Assembly (NCBI RefSeq): GCF_016906535.1
Contig: NC_057382.1
Coordinates: 124,001 to 188,000 of the forward strand
Source of the DNA: Rhizoctonia solani
Lineage: Eukaryota; Basidiomycota; Agaricomycetes; Cantharellales; Ceratobasidiaceae
Direction: 5' to 3'
DNA: 64,000 nt
Shown: piece after piece, positions 23,407 through 34,520 of the stretch
Position numbering within the stretch: the first letter of the stretch is position 1
Layout: every line of letters begins with the position of its first letter
Position numbers and translations under genes: made by a program
Notes under the pieces: generated by a model
Seen by the model: only the letters and a program-made list of their open reading frames with translations
Databases searched by the model: none
What the model was told of the DNA's origin: nothing

Positions 23407-25653
23407 ATGAAGCACACCCCCGGGCCCTTGCCTTCCAGCTGTTTAACTTGCCGTCAACGGTTAGTCACTGCATATGTGCTGCGGACTGAAGTTTACGAGC
23501 TCTCTGACCTATCAAATCACTAGACGAAAGAAATGCGACAAAAATCGCCCTGCTTGCGACAGGTGTCTAGTTGGAGGCTTCAGATGTCTTGGATACGACC
23601 ATATACCAACTTCATCCAATCCCAAGCAGCCCAGGGCCTCCACCTCCAAGCAAGCTGCCACTAGCTCATTACGAGCACCCAGTATTCGAGATCCCAAAAA
23701 CAGACTAGGATCGCCAGGATACAACTCTTACAGACACTCCTCAACGGATAGTGGGACATCCGACACGGGCGACTTGTCCCCGAGGCAACTCAGCAGCATG
23801 CACACAACTCCCGCGGCCCGTGCAGTAAGTCCAATCCGGCCTCGGTCTTCCTTACTGGCATAGGGTTTGTCATACTCATACTCACCCGAACTTTCTCAGC
23901 CGTCTTGTACATCAGCCTTCCCCATGCCGAGGCCTGTTTCTGCGCAATCGCCTCAAAGGGTTACCCAAGCCGGCTATTTGTCATCGCCAATATCATCTGA
24001 ATGCCCTCGAAGCTCGATGGCCCTTGCTCCCAAGACTGTATTTGGCCCCCCTCGACCGCCGGTAATAGAATCTAGCCCCGTGGAGCTACAAGAGCTCCCA
24101 AATGAAACCTGGGCGCAGCCCTTGTTCTCCATGATCGATACCTATGGAGGATCATATAATCCTTCATTTGTGTTTAACCTTCCTCCGACCATATCCCCGA
24201 ACCCTTTATTCTCAGGACAAATCATCGATTTCATTTTGGCTCAATGTGAGATAGCCTTCCTTTCCCCCTGACTGGCGTGCCGCTTTGCTGCGTTACTAAC
24301 CAAAATAACGTTAACAGATGAACCTGTATTGGAGATGGTATTTTTCCGACCAACCCGGGAAATGCTCGACTTTGCACGACAAAAACTTATCGTGCGGTTA
24401 CAAGAGTCCAACCTGACACATTGGTCAATGTACATCGGAGCGCGCATCTTTCAAGCGTTGATGAAATACGGGAAACGGGCTGATCTACGGTTTCTCGAGA
24501 AATGTGTGCAGAGAATGGGAGAACATGTTTGTTCCCAAACTACGAGGGATGGGTCATTAACTGGAGCGTTACATGCCCTGTCTGGAGGACTAGAAGTAAG
24601 TGCTTCACATTGTCCGCCAGATTACCCCAATCAGTAATAAACCTCCGAAAGCTTGTTTTCTTGGATTATATGACATCTAATAGTCGTTCAGGATACCAAC
24701 TTTTCAAACAACTCGTGCCTTCGTTCATACGTGCGGCCGAAACTCTCCCATCATACCTTTGCTCTCAAAAGATATCGCTAGTCGAAGCATTTACATCCAC
24801 AAACTACGAACTCGGTCGGTTCGTATTCATCGACGCGGTCACATCTTTTATCCTCGGCGTTGCCCCCACGATCGCCTACGACACCACGATGCCTGTCGTT
24901 CGAACTCCAATCGAGTGCAACGGACTTCCGGGGTCTATACACCCTACCGAGTGGATGCATGGGTCTCCCATCGAGCTTACGGCGCTCATCATCAAAATTA
25001 GCCTCTGGCGGGCCAAGCACCCAGATATCCAATGCGCCCCCGAGTCGACCTGGAAACCGCTCGAGATTGAAGCGTGGGCCTGGGCACCGAGGGTCGCCAG
25101 CCCGGGCGCCCTCAACGAGCCGAATCAGATGGTAATCAGGATGGCTGTACAAGAAGGATGGCGCCACGCTGGATTGATTTACCTTTACATGGTGAGACTT
25201 CAGCTCTTTACCTCTCTCTTTAAGCTTTGGCTGAATGAAATGGATTTGGCGATGTAGGGAATGTGTGGATGTATGAGCGACGATCCGCGCGTCCAGGCCT
25301 CGGTTCGCCAAATCGTACAGCTGTTACAGATTCTCCAGCCCGATCTGACTACGAGGTCCCATTACTTCATTCCTTGCCTTATTGTACGATATCTCGCCTG
25401 CTTTCTTTCATATCTCGCTCGTTACTAAGAAAATCTTTATTCATAGGCTTCTATATGCACACCCTCTGAGAAACACCGCACAGAGCTGCGTAATGCGTTT
25501 GTCAAGGTCGAGGAGCACTTGCCTTGGCTCTTCCGAGCGCTCGATTACAGGAATCTGGTCGACCATTTATGGCACGGTGCTGCGGCAGGTGGGAAGCCTG
25601 TCAGGTGGGAGGATTATATTAACTCGAGGAGGGCAGTTATGCCTATTGATTAA
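23407..25653 (+). CDS. Zn2Cys6 transcription factor, cluster paralog 4
   Basis: The only plus-strand member of the cluster. ATG at 23407 gives MKHTPGPLPSSCLTCRQR. An intron at 23460-23523 again splits the zinc cluster, followed by RKKCDKNRPACDRCLVGG and RCLGYD. A Ser/Pro-rich linker follows, then FILAQY, WSMYIGARIFQAL, ELGRFVFIDAVTSFILGV, EWMHGSPIELTALIIKIS, EGWRHAGLIYLYM, GMCGCMSDDPRVQASVRQI and HLWHGAAAGG. It ends DYINSRRAVMPID with TAA at 25651-25653. Exons join with GT-AG introns and no disruption was found. It is the most diverged intact copy, and its orientation implies an inversion or a separate insertion relative to paralogs 1-3. Confidence 0.82.
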
Positions 25654-26915
25654 TTGCGAAGGACGAAGTTTAAATCTGGGTTTATTATCTTATTCTATTG
25701 GTATACGTTATGTGTGTATAGTATTGTTACAATATACCTTTCAATGGGGACTATATTGCGTTACAAGCCGCGTGCTAACAACAGTGGCTCGACACACACT
25801 CTGGTAGAGTTAGGTATTGACGTAAGTGCTATTATTAAACCATGATCGGCAACGGGCAACTTGGCCCGAATCACTGACTCCAGCGTGCCGAGAGTTTCAA
25901 GTTTGTCAGAGAGACAAAGATTCGACAAATTAATACTCAAAGGACGTTCGTGTCTCCCGGACTACCAACGATTACCTCTCGATACTTGTGGAGAGAGAAA
26001 GAGAGTTAACGTTGTCCAGCACGTAGCAAGAGGCAGCCCCCACTTGTAACCCGCCTTGGCTCAACTCAATCCATAGCTCGCAATTCCTCTCAATTATCTA
26101 GAGAATAAATTCAACAAGGAAAGACCGTTTTGTAGCCGATGTCCGAGCTCCGTAACTGTCCCTGGTATATAACCTATCACGGTCTATAGAGTTCCGTAAC
26201 TGAAGTTGTGAGCAATTTCTCTCAATTGTAAGTCTTCGTTTGTTTCGTTTTCGTGCAAAGTACTATACATAAAACACCGGATCTATTCTTTATCCATAAG
26301 TTGCTGCTTATATATGAGTGCTTCAGTCACGCTATTCGACGACCCGCCCTTACATATAGCTCTGTGTACCGCATACACCTACTAGCTATGACGTAATTCT
26401 TCACTACGCGTCCAATATTAATGCTATAAAACCGCTAATCTGGACGATATAAGTGTATGGTCGGCAGGTTTTGATCGAATCGTAGACTCTAATGGTTAAT
26501 TGTCAAATTCGACCACATCGCGTACCATGAGTTATGCTTACGAGCTTTACGACCCGTCGTACCTCCGGGTGGGAGTGGTCGGCGTTGTGTTCTCCTGGCT
26601 CGCAGACGGGGTAGTGTGCTTGCCTGGGCCTCGTTCCTCGGCCACAGGCAAGCACACTACCCCACCCGCTCACCTCCATTGGCGCTTAAACTGTGGTGGA
26701 CCCTAGTCAGCTGTCAAAAATGTCTCTGTGCTGAGTCAGCTTTCCCACGGCTTCCCTCGCGTTAATAGATAAAATAAAATAATTGGGTAGACCCAAGCAC
26801 AGCAAGTTCATTGCAATTCCTCCCATTAATTAGCACAGATAGCTATACTACATATGTGAATGAATCATAATCTAAATAAAAACTAGAGTGATCAACAATC
26901 GATAGCGAAAAAGGG
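25654..26915. other. intergenic between convergent paralogs 4 and 5
   Basis: AT-rich, about 1.26 kb, between the 3' ends of two convergent regulator genes. No coding signal is credible. The notable content is a perfect hairpin at 26608-26663 in a locally GC-rich island. Confidence 0.5.
26608..26663. repeat. perfect 19-bp inverted repeat with 18-nt loop
   Basis: The arm at 26608-26626 (GGGGTAGTGTGCTTGCCTG) is the exact reverse complement of 26645-26663, separated by 18 nt. The stem is GC-rich inside AT-rich intergenic sequence. It could form a stable RNA hairpin or a DNA cruciform. It may be the remnant of a foldback/MITE element or a hairpin transcript. No terminator-type T tract follows. 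Confidence 0.85.
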
Positions 26916-28764
26916 CTAAAAAACCGGCGTCTGTCCTTCAGCTACTGGTAAGACTGCTCTTCTTGACCGAGTATAGTCGTTCCAAGTTGTTGCTCTGCCG
27001 TTTTTCGCTGCACCATGCCAAAGGTGCTCGAGCACCGCTGTAAAGTCTGAACTTCGAAGAACCCACATCTTGGTCGCTCTCATCGAGGAAAGTTTCTCTT
27101 CAACTAGTCCTCGTTGTGATTCCTGCCGAGCACACGTTCCGACCTGCGTGGAAGGTTAACATTGATACCGTATAAATTTATGACCGATACTTACGATTAA
27201 ACAAGGAACAAATAAGTGGCGATCAAATGAGTCAGTGTGCTTTACTGTTCCAACGAGCCTAGTTATTTGGTTTGCCGACGAGTTGACTCGGGGGTCCGCC
27301 GAATTTACCCCGCATATGGCCTGTTGGCGTCAGATATTTGGCATAAATAGTAGTAAAAGTTTAAATTTACCATATAGAGATATATCAACATTGCATGTCT
27401 CCAACTCTCTTGCACAGCTAATCTCGCTACAACATCCCTGGAGTCATTCGTCGATTCCGACACGGGTTCCCACTCCATCAACTCCCTCTCTATGCCCTTC
27501 CACTGGTTCAAGCCACTTTGACCTCCCGCGGAAAACCGTAATTTGTTTATTCGTGCGCATTGAATGACAAACTCCTGGGGACACCCCCAAATCCATTCCA
27601 TCTGAAACCGTGAATGACTTGCTTGCCCTGTGATGTCGTAAGGTAGGAAAGTTGAGGTCCCCAATACCATGGCTACAATATTATCCATCCATATGAAGTT
27701 GAAGATTTCATATTTCGCACATGACATAACTTGCGAAATGGATATTAGTCCAGATTTAGTCCATATCTCAGGATGTCGGTAGGCCAGACGAAGAAGAGTG
27801 GGAGTGGCCTTTTGAATAAGTTCATATCCAGCAGCATTATTAGACGTCATAAATTTGAAGCCTGCTAACTGAAATTCATTCGACTTGGCGCTGGAGAAAA
27901 AAGTATCAAACCTGACATACATCAATAGTGCCAGCTAATCGCCCCTCAATATGCGACTGGTCGTCTGCATTGTTCGATACTGCGCAAATGTGGGAGTACA
28001 ATCGGTCGGTAAGATTTGAATACACGGTCCAGTTTGTGTCGTCAAAATTGTCGATCAAGGCCTGAATTATCCTAGCCCCAAGGACATGACCGAGAATGTG
28101 ATTACCGAACTCCGAAGGCGGAGAATAATTCCCTCCCGGAGTTCAGGCGGGGGCATTTTGAACGCAATCTTGTCAACAAACCGAACGTCTAGTGTCAATT
28201 TCAGTAACATTCAGCTAGTTTGAGATTTTAACAGCTTACACTGGCTAAGAATAAACGGTAAAGTATTACTCTCTATTTGACGGTCAAGTGCCAGTGTTCT
28301 GGACTTAGTTAAAGACAATGTTGATAGGGAACTTTTGCGGCTGGAGTAGCGTGGACTGTTATCTGGGCGCTTTGAGCACCTAGTTTGATGCCATGAAGAG
28401 CTTCGTACACTTACTTGAAGCACCCCAGCTCGGGGTCGATACAATAGCTGAAACAGCCCCCCGGAGAACTCTAGGAGCACTATTCAGTGACCTGTCAAAT
28501 GGGCGGAGAAGGTCTGGAGGCTCCCAAGACGGAAATACGGGTGAAGGTGCTCGAATAGGAGGATCTGGACCAGAGCAAAACAAACCATCGCGTATGCAAA
28601 GGTTACATATAGGTTCGGCTCTATCGCAGACTTTACCCCTACGAAAGCCGGATAAGTACTCGTCAATCGTAATCAACGGTAGCGATATTAGACGAACATA
28701 CTTACCTCTCTAGGCAGTTTTTGCAACTATGGCCCCCGGCATCTTGCATGTGGCTGTAAATCAT
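26916..28764 (-). CDS. Zn2Cys6 transcription factor, cluster paralog 5 (one apparent frameshift)
   Basis: The start at 28764 (or 28749, same frame) gives HMQDAGGHSCKNCLER. An intron splits the cluster, then GKVCDRAEPICNLCIRDG and the sixth Cys. Later segments are SNTLPFILSQ, ILGHVLGARIIQALIDNFD, AAGYELIQKATPTLLRLAY, FNFIWMDNIVAMVLG, QESWRHAMLIYLYM, GMCGVNSADPRVNSSANQI and HLWHGAAKNG. It ends VLPVAEGQTPVF with TAG at 26916-26918. The exon near 28115 needs one extra base (a third G) to join IILRLRSS to GNHILGHVLG, and the junction near 28440 is also unclear. So either the gene is inactivated or the assembly dropped a base. Confidence 0.65.
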
Positions 28765-29583
28765 ACAACCAGCGTACTATATACGCCTAGTCTATAAATG
28801 GCATAAGAACTCAGATCGAGTAACCTCGCCCTAAACAAGAGTGATGACTCCCGCTGTAGATGGGATCAACTCGGTTCGAGTGCTGACTAAATTTCGAGTA
28901 GGGAATAGGCAGACTTCAAATATCCACAGATCACCGGAGTTCCAAAGGGCTATCTTAACGACTTTATCAGGCGAATTCGGGCACAACTCCACAAACGCTC
29001 GCCGTGGTTCGCCTTGACGATGAGGTTACATCAAATTACGTGACATTTGCCTTTGCACTCGATTACGTTATCTAAGACCACCATAAAGAGTTTTAGAATT
29101 TCCCCATCTCACACGTACATGGAGGGATGCTATGAATGGTTTTAGTCTAATAGAGAGTTTTACCATATTGTTCACTGTATCTGTCTTGGGTTCTCTTCGA
29201 GGAGTATACGGTGAAGTGACAAGCTGTTATTCAATTTACATGATGCTGATGTTAACAACCAATCTCCAGTACAATTCAGTCAGCGTGTAACGTTACGGTA
29301 TCATACGTTTCCTTATTTGCCTCATTTATCGTTACTGAACGTATCACCATCCTTACCAAGTCCTGTATAGTACCGCGGCGCCTTTTAAGGCCCGCGTACC
29401 CGAAATGTTTATGTACTGTTCTTTCTCTTGCATCAATCAAGTGTTTGTGAATTTGTCAGTTAGTCTTGATATTAAGATTGCGATAAGTCCATCAACATCC
29501 GATCTACGGAGTTCTACACAGCGATAGAGTAAAAAGGGAGGGGTGAACTCCCCCCCTCCCCCGGCGCCTCAATACTAGGTCAT
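28765..29583. other. intergenic between paralogs 5 and 6
   Basis: About 0.8 kb, AT-rich, without a credible gene. A C/T-rich run (cccccctccccc) lies near 29550. It would hold the promoter of paralog 5. Confidence 0.4.
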
Positions 29584-30761
29584 TTAATAACCATCGACAT
29601 GAAAAGACGCCTTCCGAGAACGAACATAATCATTTCATGTGATTGGGCGCCCACCTTTTGCGGCGCCGAGCCATAAATGCTGGAGCACACGCACGAAATC
29701 TGACATCTTAAGAATCCATATCCGATCATGAGGCCGAAAAACTAGAATTTGTAGGATGCTCTGGCGCTGCGACTCCAGATGTGCGCAAGCTCCAGCCTGA
29801 ACAAACCCTGGGTTAACTATCTTAAACCCTCCAGAGCCATAACTTACAAGGATGGCAGGGGCAAACATATGGCGTTCATATAGCTTTGGACCTTTCACAA
29901 CATGAGAAAGTTGAATGATCTGCTTGACCGAGGACTGCACTTTGGGGTCCATCGAGGTAACCCCGCCCACGCCCTGGTTCAGGAGCAACGCATTAATGAA
30001 CACAGCAGTAATCGTTTTGGTCTCACCACTTACCATATTCAGATAAATTAGATGCGCGTGTCTCCAGCCCTCTATGACCGCTAGTCGTGTAATGGCATCT
30101 CTCGAGAGGTCGGTTTGGTCAATGACCGGCCCCCATTCTTGAATTGCTGATTCTATGGGTCGGCAGTCTATTTGGGGCGAATGGCTATTGTACTGTTTGG
30201 TGGTCAACCGCATTGCACTAATGCTTGCAAACCAAGAAATAAATTCTTGTGGGCATCCGTTGAAATATTCCATAAGATTTTTTGAGCATAGTTTCTCCGA
30301 TGCATCAATGGTAGTATCATAGTGCAGAAGTGGGGTTGTTCCAAGAAGCGTCGAAGACATAACGTCGACCCAGACGAAGTAACATAGCTCTATAACTCCG
30401 AGAGACAGTATTTTTTGTACAGAAATTCTGCCTTGTGGGGGCGCTGTTCTTCTCAAGAATGTGTAGCCAGACGTATTGTTAGAGACAACAAACTTGTAAG
30501 CCGTGAGCTAGAACTGGATTAACTCGAGAATCATCTGACAGGGATGCAACTTACTTCGATGGCTGCGGTGAGTCGGCCTTTAGCACAGATCAAGCTTGAA
30601 GCCTCGTCTGGCATGGTGCAAACCTGCCAGTAAAGCTTATTGATTGATATCTCAAGTGTCGCCCAGTCAATATTGACTTTGTGGTCCAGCAATGACTGAA
30701 TTACTCTGGCGTCCAAAGTCATTAGCAAGACTGTGACATCTGATTTTGAAAATCGATTCAT
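29584..30761 (-). pseudogene. truncated cluster paralog 6 lacking the zinc cluster
   Basis: Only the middle and C-terminal domain of the family is present: MTLDARVIQSLLDH, YKFVVSNNTSGYTFLRR, ELCYFVWVDVMSS, YFNGCPQEFISWFASI, EGWRHAHLIYLNM, GVGGVTSMDPKVQSSVKQI, HLESQRQSIL and HLWLGAAKGGRPIT. In place of the conserved Trp of WNDY (paralog 5) there is TGA at 29635-29637. The frame then continues NDYVRSRKASFHVDGY to TAA at 29584-29586. A stretch of about 18 residues is missing after FLRRTAP. No Zn2Cys6 exon is found between 30761 and the transposon at 31299. The gene has lost its DNA-binding domain and is probably dead, or yields a dimerisation-type fragment. Confidence 0.7.
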
Positions 30762-31298
30762 AAAAAGGCTACCATTGATGGATGTGGGTTACCAAATGAT
30801 ATGGAATGTATTACGCAGGTATCTGATTATGAAATAAGTGTTGAATATGCGGCAAAATATTGAAAGATACAGACACTGGTAGCGTATGAATGGAAACGCG
30901 TAGCTTACAGTATGGAGATCAGGAGGTATGCTTTTTGGTATCATCAAGTGTTCATGCGGAATCTCGAATTAACCCTTTTATAGTCAGCAAGTTGCCTTTT
31001 ATATTCTCCAGCCTCAGTTAGCAACTTGCTTCCCTTTTGAGTATATTTGATTACTGCTTAATTTCCCTATCTATAACAGTATACGTGTGTGTCTACAACA
31101 TATCATCACCGCCTTTAGTGATTTCCTCCCTGTACTTAGATAGCATGTTGCTACCTTACATAGCTTGCCCACTGTAGATAGGTAGTTAATCACCATAGGT
31201 AGCACCCTTGTTGCCTTACACAACTTACATTTTGTACTTGCCAGCCATAAGCGTCATCCCCCCCCCCCCACTTGGTCCCAGACAACGTCTAGGACATA
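30762..31298. other. AT-rich gap between truncated paralog 6 and the transposon
   Basis: No gene. It is where the missing 5' half of paralog 6 would be expected. Repetitive T/A-rich sequence ends in a C run at 31258-31269 just before the TA flank of the Tc1-type element. Confidence 0.4.
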
Positions 31299-31505
31299 CA
31301 CTTGTGCCCAAAAAGATTGAGCCACGTGAGCTCAAATCAATGACGCTCACGCGTCACCCGCACAATTGAGAATTCGTTTACAATGTAATAGTAAATTATG
31401 TAGATACAGTAGTATAGAACATATGCACAAAGTTTTAGATCAAAACTAAGTCTCCTTGTGGAGATATGCGTGAGCGAAATTTTGGGCTGGCTCATTCTTT
31501 TTGAT
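31299..31505 (+). repeat. left terminal inverted repeat of Tc1 element
   Basis: About 207 bp, the reverse complement of 32706-32913 with few mismatches. Long repeats of this size are unusual for Tc1 elements, which more often have repeats of tens of bases. Confidence 0.85.
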
Positions 31506-31591
31506 CACTTTATATAAGCTACTTGGTCCTCCCTCATCGAGTGCCATTTACCACCCCTTTTTACGCTTGAATACCTGCCAAAAGTGCGCAA

Positions 31592-32629
31592 ATGGCTTGA
31601 TACACTAGTCCCGAGACTAAGGCTCAGATAATTGCGCTGAAAAAGCTCAAATACTCAGATCGGGCTATTGTTCAGCTTTTGCAACCTCAGACCAAGGTCT
31701 CTCACGCAACTGTTGGTTGTATCTGGGCCAAGTATGGACTTACTGACCGCCCACTTGATCGACACGATCCCATTCCTGGGCGCCCACAAAAATTAACCCC
31801 CAGCGACGTCAGATTTGCCGCTTTGGCCCTAGCTTGGAGTAGAGTACCAACAGCAGCAAATATTAGACGGCAGTACTTCCCTGCCGTTGGGTCCTCTACC
31901 CTCCGCCGCTACCTCCGAGAGCTGGGTTTACGGCCGTACAAACGCCGCCGAGTACCCCTGCTCACTTATTGGCATAGAAAAGCCCATTGCGCGTGGGCCC
32001 ACAGTCAATTATTCTGGCCACAATCACGCTGGGACAACATTGTCTTCTTGGACAAAGTCCGAATCAAGTTATTTGGGGCCGACAGCGGCCAATATTACTG
32101 GAGGCGGCCTAGTGAGTCCCCGTATAATCCCCGATACACCAAAAAGACAATATCTCATGGTGGCGGGGGTATCTTCATTTGGGGGTGCATTACCCGAGAG
32201 GGAGTCGGGCAATTGTACCTTATACAACGCAAGCTGAACGCCCCGGGATACATTGAAATCCTTGGGGACGCCTTCTTTGGAACCCTCGCCGACTATAAAA
32301 TCACCCCGTTTGACATTACATTCCAGCACGACCAAGATCCGAAGCATACAGCCAGGCTGACACAACGTTGGCTTGCCAGTTGGGGCGTAAGCGTCCTCCC
32401 ATGGCCGTCAAAAAGCCCGGATTTGAATATAATCAAGAACGTCTGGTGGCATCTGAAGGAGCGCGTGCGTACTCACCGACCTCCCGCTTTGAATAAGGAA
32501 GAATTATGGAAAATAGTGAGGGACGAATGGAAACAAATTTCCCTGAAATATATTGGCAATTTGTATGATTCATTACCGCGTCGAGTACAAGCTGTGTATT
32601 TAGCTAAAGGTGGAAACACCAAATACTAA
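31592..32629 (+). pseudogene. Tc1-type DDE transposase, inactivated
   Basis: The frame from ATG 31592 reads Met-Ala-stop (TGA 31598-31600), then opens through YTSPETKAQIIALKKLKY (helix-turn-helix region) into the catalytic domain. The first Asp is in VFLDKVRIKLFG and the second in FQHDQDPKHTA. The third acidic residue should be in the SPDLNPIENLW-type motif but reads SPDLNIIKNVW, with Lys replacing the catalytic acid. The C-terminus is intact (YLAKGGNTKY, TAA). From the internal Met at 31679 a 316-residue protein could be made, lacking much of the DNA-binding part. Two independent lesions make it non-functional. Confidence 0.85.
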
Positions 32630-32705
32630 AATTTGTATCCAAATTATTCAGTTTTGCATGTCATTTTGGGTGCATGCATGCAGTTGCAGGTGCAATTTGA
32701 AAATG

Positions 32706-32913
32706 CTCAAAAAGAATGGGCCAGCCCAAAAATTTCGCTCACGCGTATCTCCACAAGGAGACTTAGTTTCGATCTAAAACTTTGTACATATGTTCTATAC
32801 TACTGTATCTACATAATTTACTATTACATCGTAAACGAATTCTCAATCGTGCGGGTGACGCGTGAGCGTCATTGATTTGAGCTCACGTGGCTCAATCTTT
32901 TTGGGCGCAAGTG
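32706..32913 (-). repeat. right terminal inverted repeat of Tc1 element
   Basis: Mirror copy of the left repeat, ending at the TA at 32914-32915. Confidence 0.85.
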
Positions 32914-33230
32914 TATATATGCATGATAATGCTTGCCCACACACAGCAAAACTCACTGTTGATTGGCTTGAGAACCATGGAATTGAGTGTATTGAATGGC
33001 CAGGAAACTCACCCAACCTTGACCCAATTGAAAACTTATGGATGGAGCTCAAAAGGCGTCTAGGCAAGTATAAGAAACCACCCACAGGGATGTTGGAACT
33101 GTGGGGTTAGGTTCAGGTGGTTTGTGATGGATTTGTGCTGGAGTATTGTCAGAAACCCGATTGAAAGCATACCAAAACGCATGACAACGGTTCTGGAGAG
33201 GAAAGGGAAAGAAACTCCTTACTGAACTGT
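32914..33230 (+). pseudogene. remnant of an older, different Tc1/mariner transposase
   Basis: Immediately after the right TA the sequence reads YMHDNACPHTAKLTVDWLEN, then NSPNLDPIENLWMELKRRLG. These are the second-Asp and third-acid motifs of a Tc1 transposase with the catalytic Glu kept. It continues with disrupted frames through VVCDGF to IPKRMTTVLERKGKETPY. Only the C-terminal third is present. The younger element sits exactly at its left edge, but sequence left of the younger element does not obviously continue this gene. Confidence 0.75.
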
Positions 33231-33250
33231 CATGTTTGCTCAGATACGTT

Positions 33251-33464
33251 TGCCTGCGTCAAAACCTCTTACATGCAACTCCTATCTTGTTTCATTTATT
33301 TATCCGTCATGTCCTAATTAGACGCGTTGTATATACATGTGATGTGTAGCCAAGACGATTTCCTATCGATTTTAATTATTCATAATTTCTGGGTTGGCCT
33401 GGCCACCGAGCTACATAAGTTTTAAGTCAAAAATATTATCTCTGTGAGAGGTTTTGACGCAAAC
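33251..33464. repeat. short inverted repeat downstream of the old transposase
   Basis: TGCGTCAAAACCTCTTAC (ending 33272) is matched in reverse complement by GTGAGAGGTTTTGACGCA starting 33444, with one mismatch. It may mark the end region of the older transposon. Confidence 0.5.
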
Positions 33465-33639
33465 TGTATATATACATCTATATACATCCGATTTCAACAT
33501 ATGCTCGTGCCATTAGATCTATATTTCAATCATTTGACCAAAACTACAAAGATCCTATTTATTCAATGATCCCGTGGTTGCTGGAGAGGATGGGGTGTAG
33601 CGCTATATTGGAAGACGAAAAATGATTACGCAAGCAGCC

Positions 33640-34520
33640 CCGGTGGCCCGGCCTTTGGGAACCATAGTAAAATATATGATATGCAGATTGATTGAGGATT
33701 TCCTGACCAAGCAGTGTGCCTGAAAACTGGGTCAAATTTGGACTGCTGCTTGTCCGAGACCAAAAACACGCACGCTGGGATTGCTACTGGCGCCGATACT
33801 TCGCATTTCTCCGAGTACAATCACCGAAATGCGGCTCTCCCTTCAGATATCCCATTGAATTCATCATGTATTCTTTCCATTGCAATACTTTGCAATTCTT
33901 TATGATCAGGTCCTATTGCTGTATTCGCACTACGGTATCAAAAGCGAATACTATCGCTAACATTCAAGGTAAGCGTCTGTATATTCACTCCTCCGTCCAC
34001 TGGTCCAATGTATACATCTGTAGATATGCGACTGAAAGCTCCCCTTGTTCAGAACATCGAGTCTTTTTAGCCTGTGAGCCAATATGGCATAACCGTTTCC
34101 TTATATTATGGTTGTGTACACTCAAGTTCATCAATCAAGGGTGCTCGCACAATATTGAGTGATGCGCACCGTCTGATACTATCAAGGCAGCGTAGAACAA
34201 TGTGTTGTCCTCAAATCGTATAAGCCTGGCCGAGTCTCCGTGTCTTGAGCCCCAATACACAGACTGAATGGATTGTATTGACCCCCGGAAGCATTAAGTG
34301 ACCAAATAAGAATCGTACCCTGATGCCCATGATTGAGCCCTTGTCGATCCTTTCCACGTGGAATATGGCATTAATGATAGATGATAAGCACCATTTGCCA
34401 TATCAAACATGGTAGACGCACACATAACTTGTAATTGTGTAGGCTTTTGCCCCAGTACTTTGGTTACTACCCTTGTTGCACAGCTGGCGTGGGGCTGGAT
34501 GGAGGTCATCCCATGGTTAA
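33640..34520 (-). other. unrecognised coding-like remnant
   Basis: Minus-strand stretches have protein character: SCATRVVTKVLGQKPTQLQV and MANGAYHLSLMPYSTWKG (34480-34330), then SVYWGSRHGDSARLIRFEDN and LFYAALIVSDGAHHS (about 34270-34150). I do not recognise the family. A joining intron near 34300 is plausible, but the 3' part (34100-33640) decays into short frames. Possibly a partial or pseudogenised gene. Confidence 0.3.

Larger units (their letters stand above)
31299..32913 (+). mobile_element. Tc1/mariner element with ~207-bp terminal inverted repeats
   Basis: The ends start CACTTGTGCCCAAAAAGATT on the left and mirror it on the right. The left repeat at about 31299-31505 and the right at about 32706-32913 match almost base for base (a handful of differences by eye). 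Both ends are flanked by TA (31297-31298 and 32914-32915), the Tc1/mariner target duplication. The single transposase frame lies between the repeats. Near-identical repeats indicate recent movement, yet the transposase here is damaged, so this copy was either mobilised in trans or inactivated after landing. Confidence 0.9.

Noticed and set aside
26500..26706. 68-codon frame across the hairpin
   Set aside because: The frame runs through both arms of the inverted repeat and has no coding features; the hairpin explains the sequence better.
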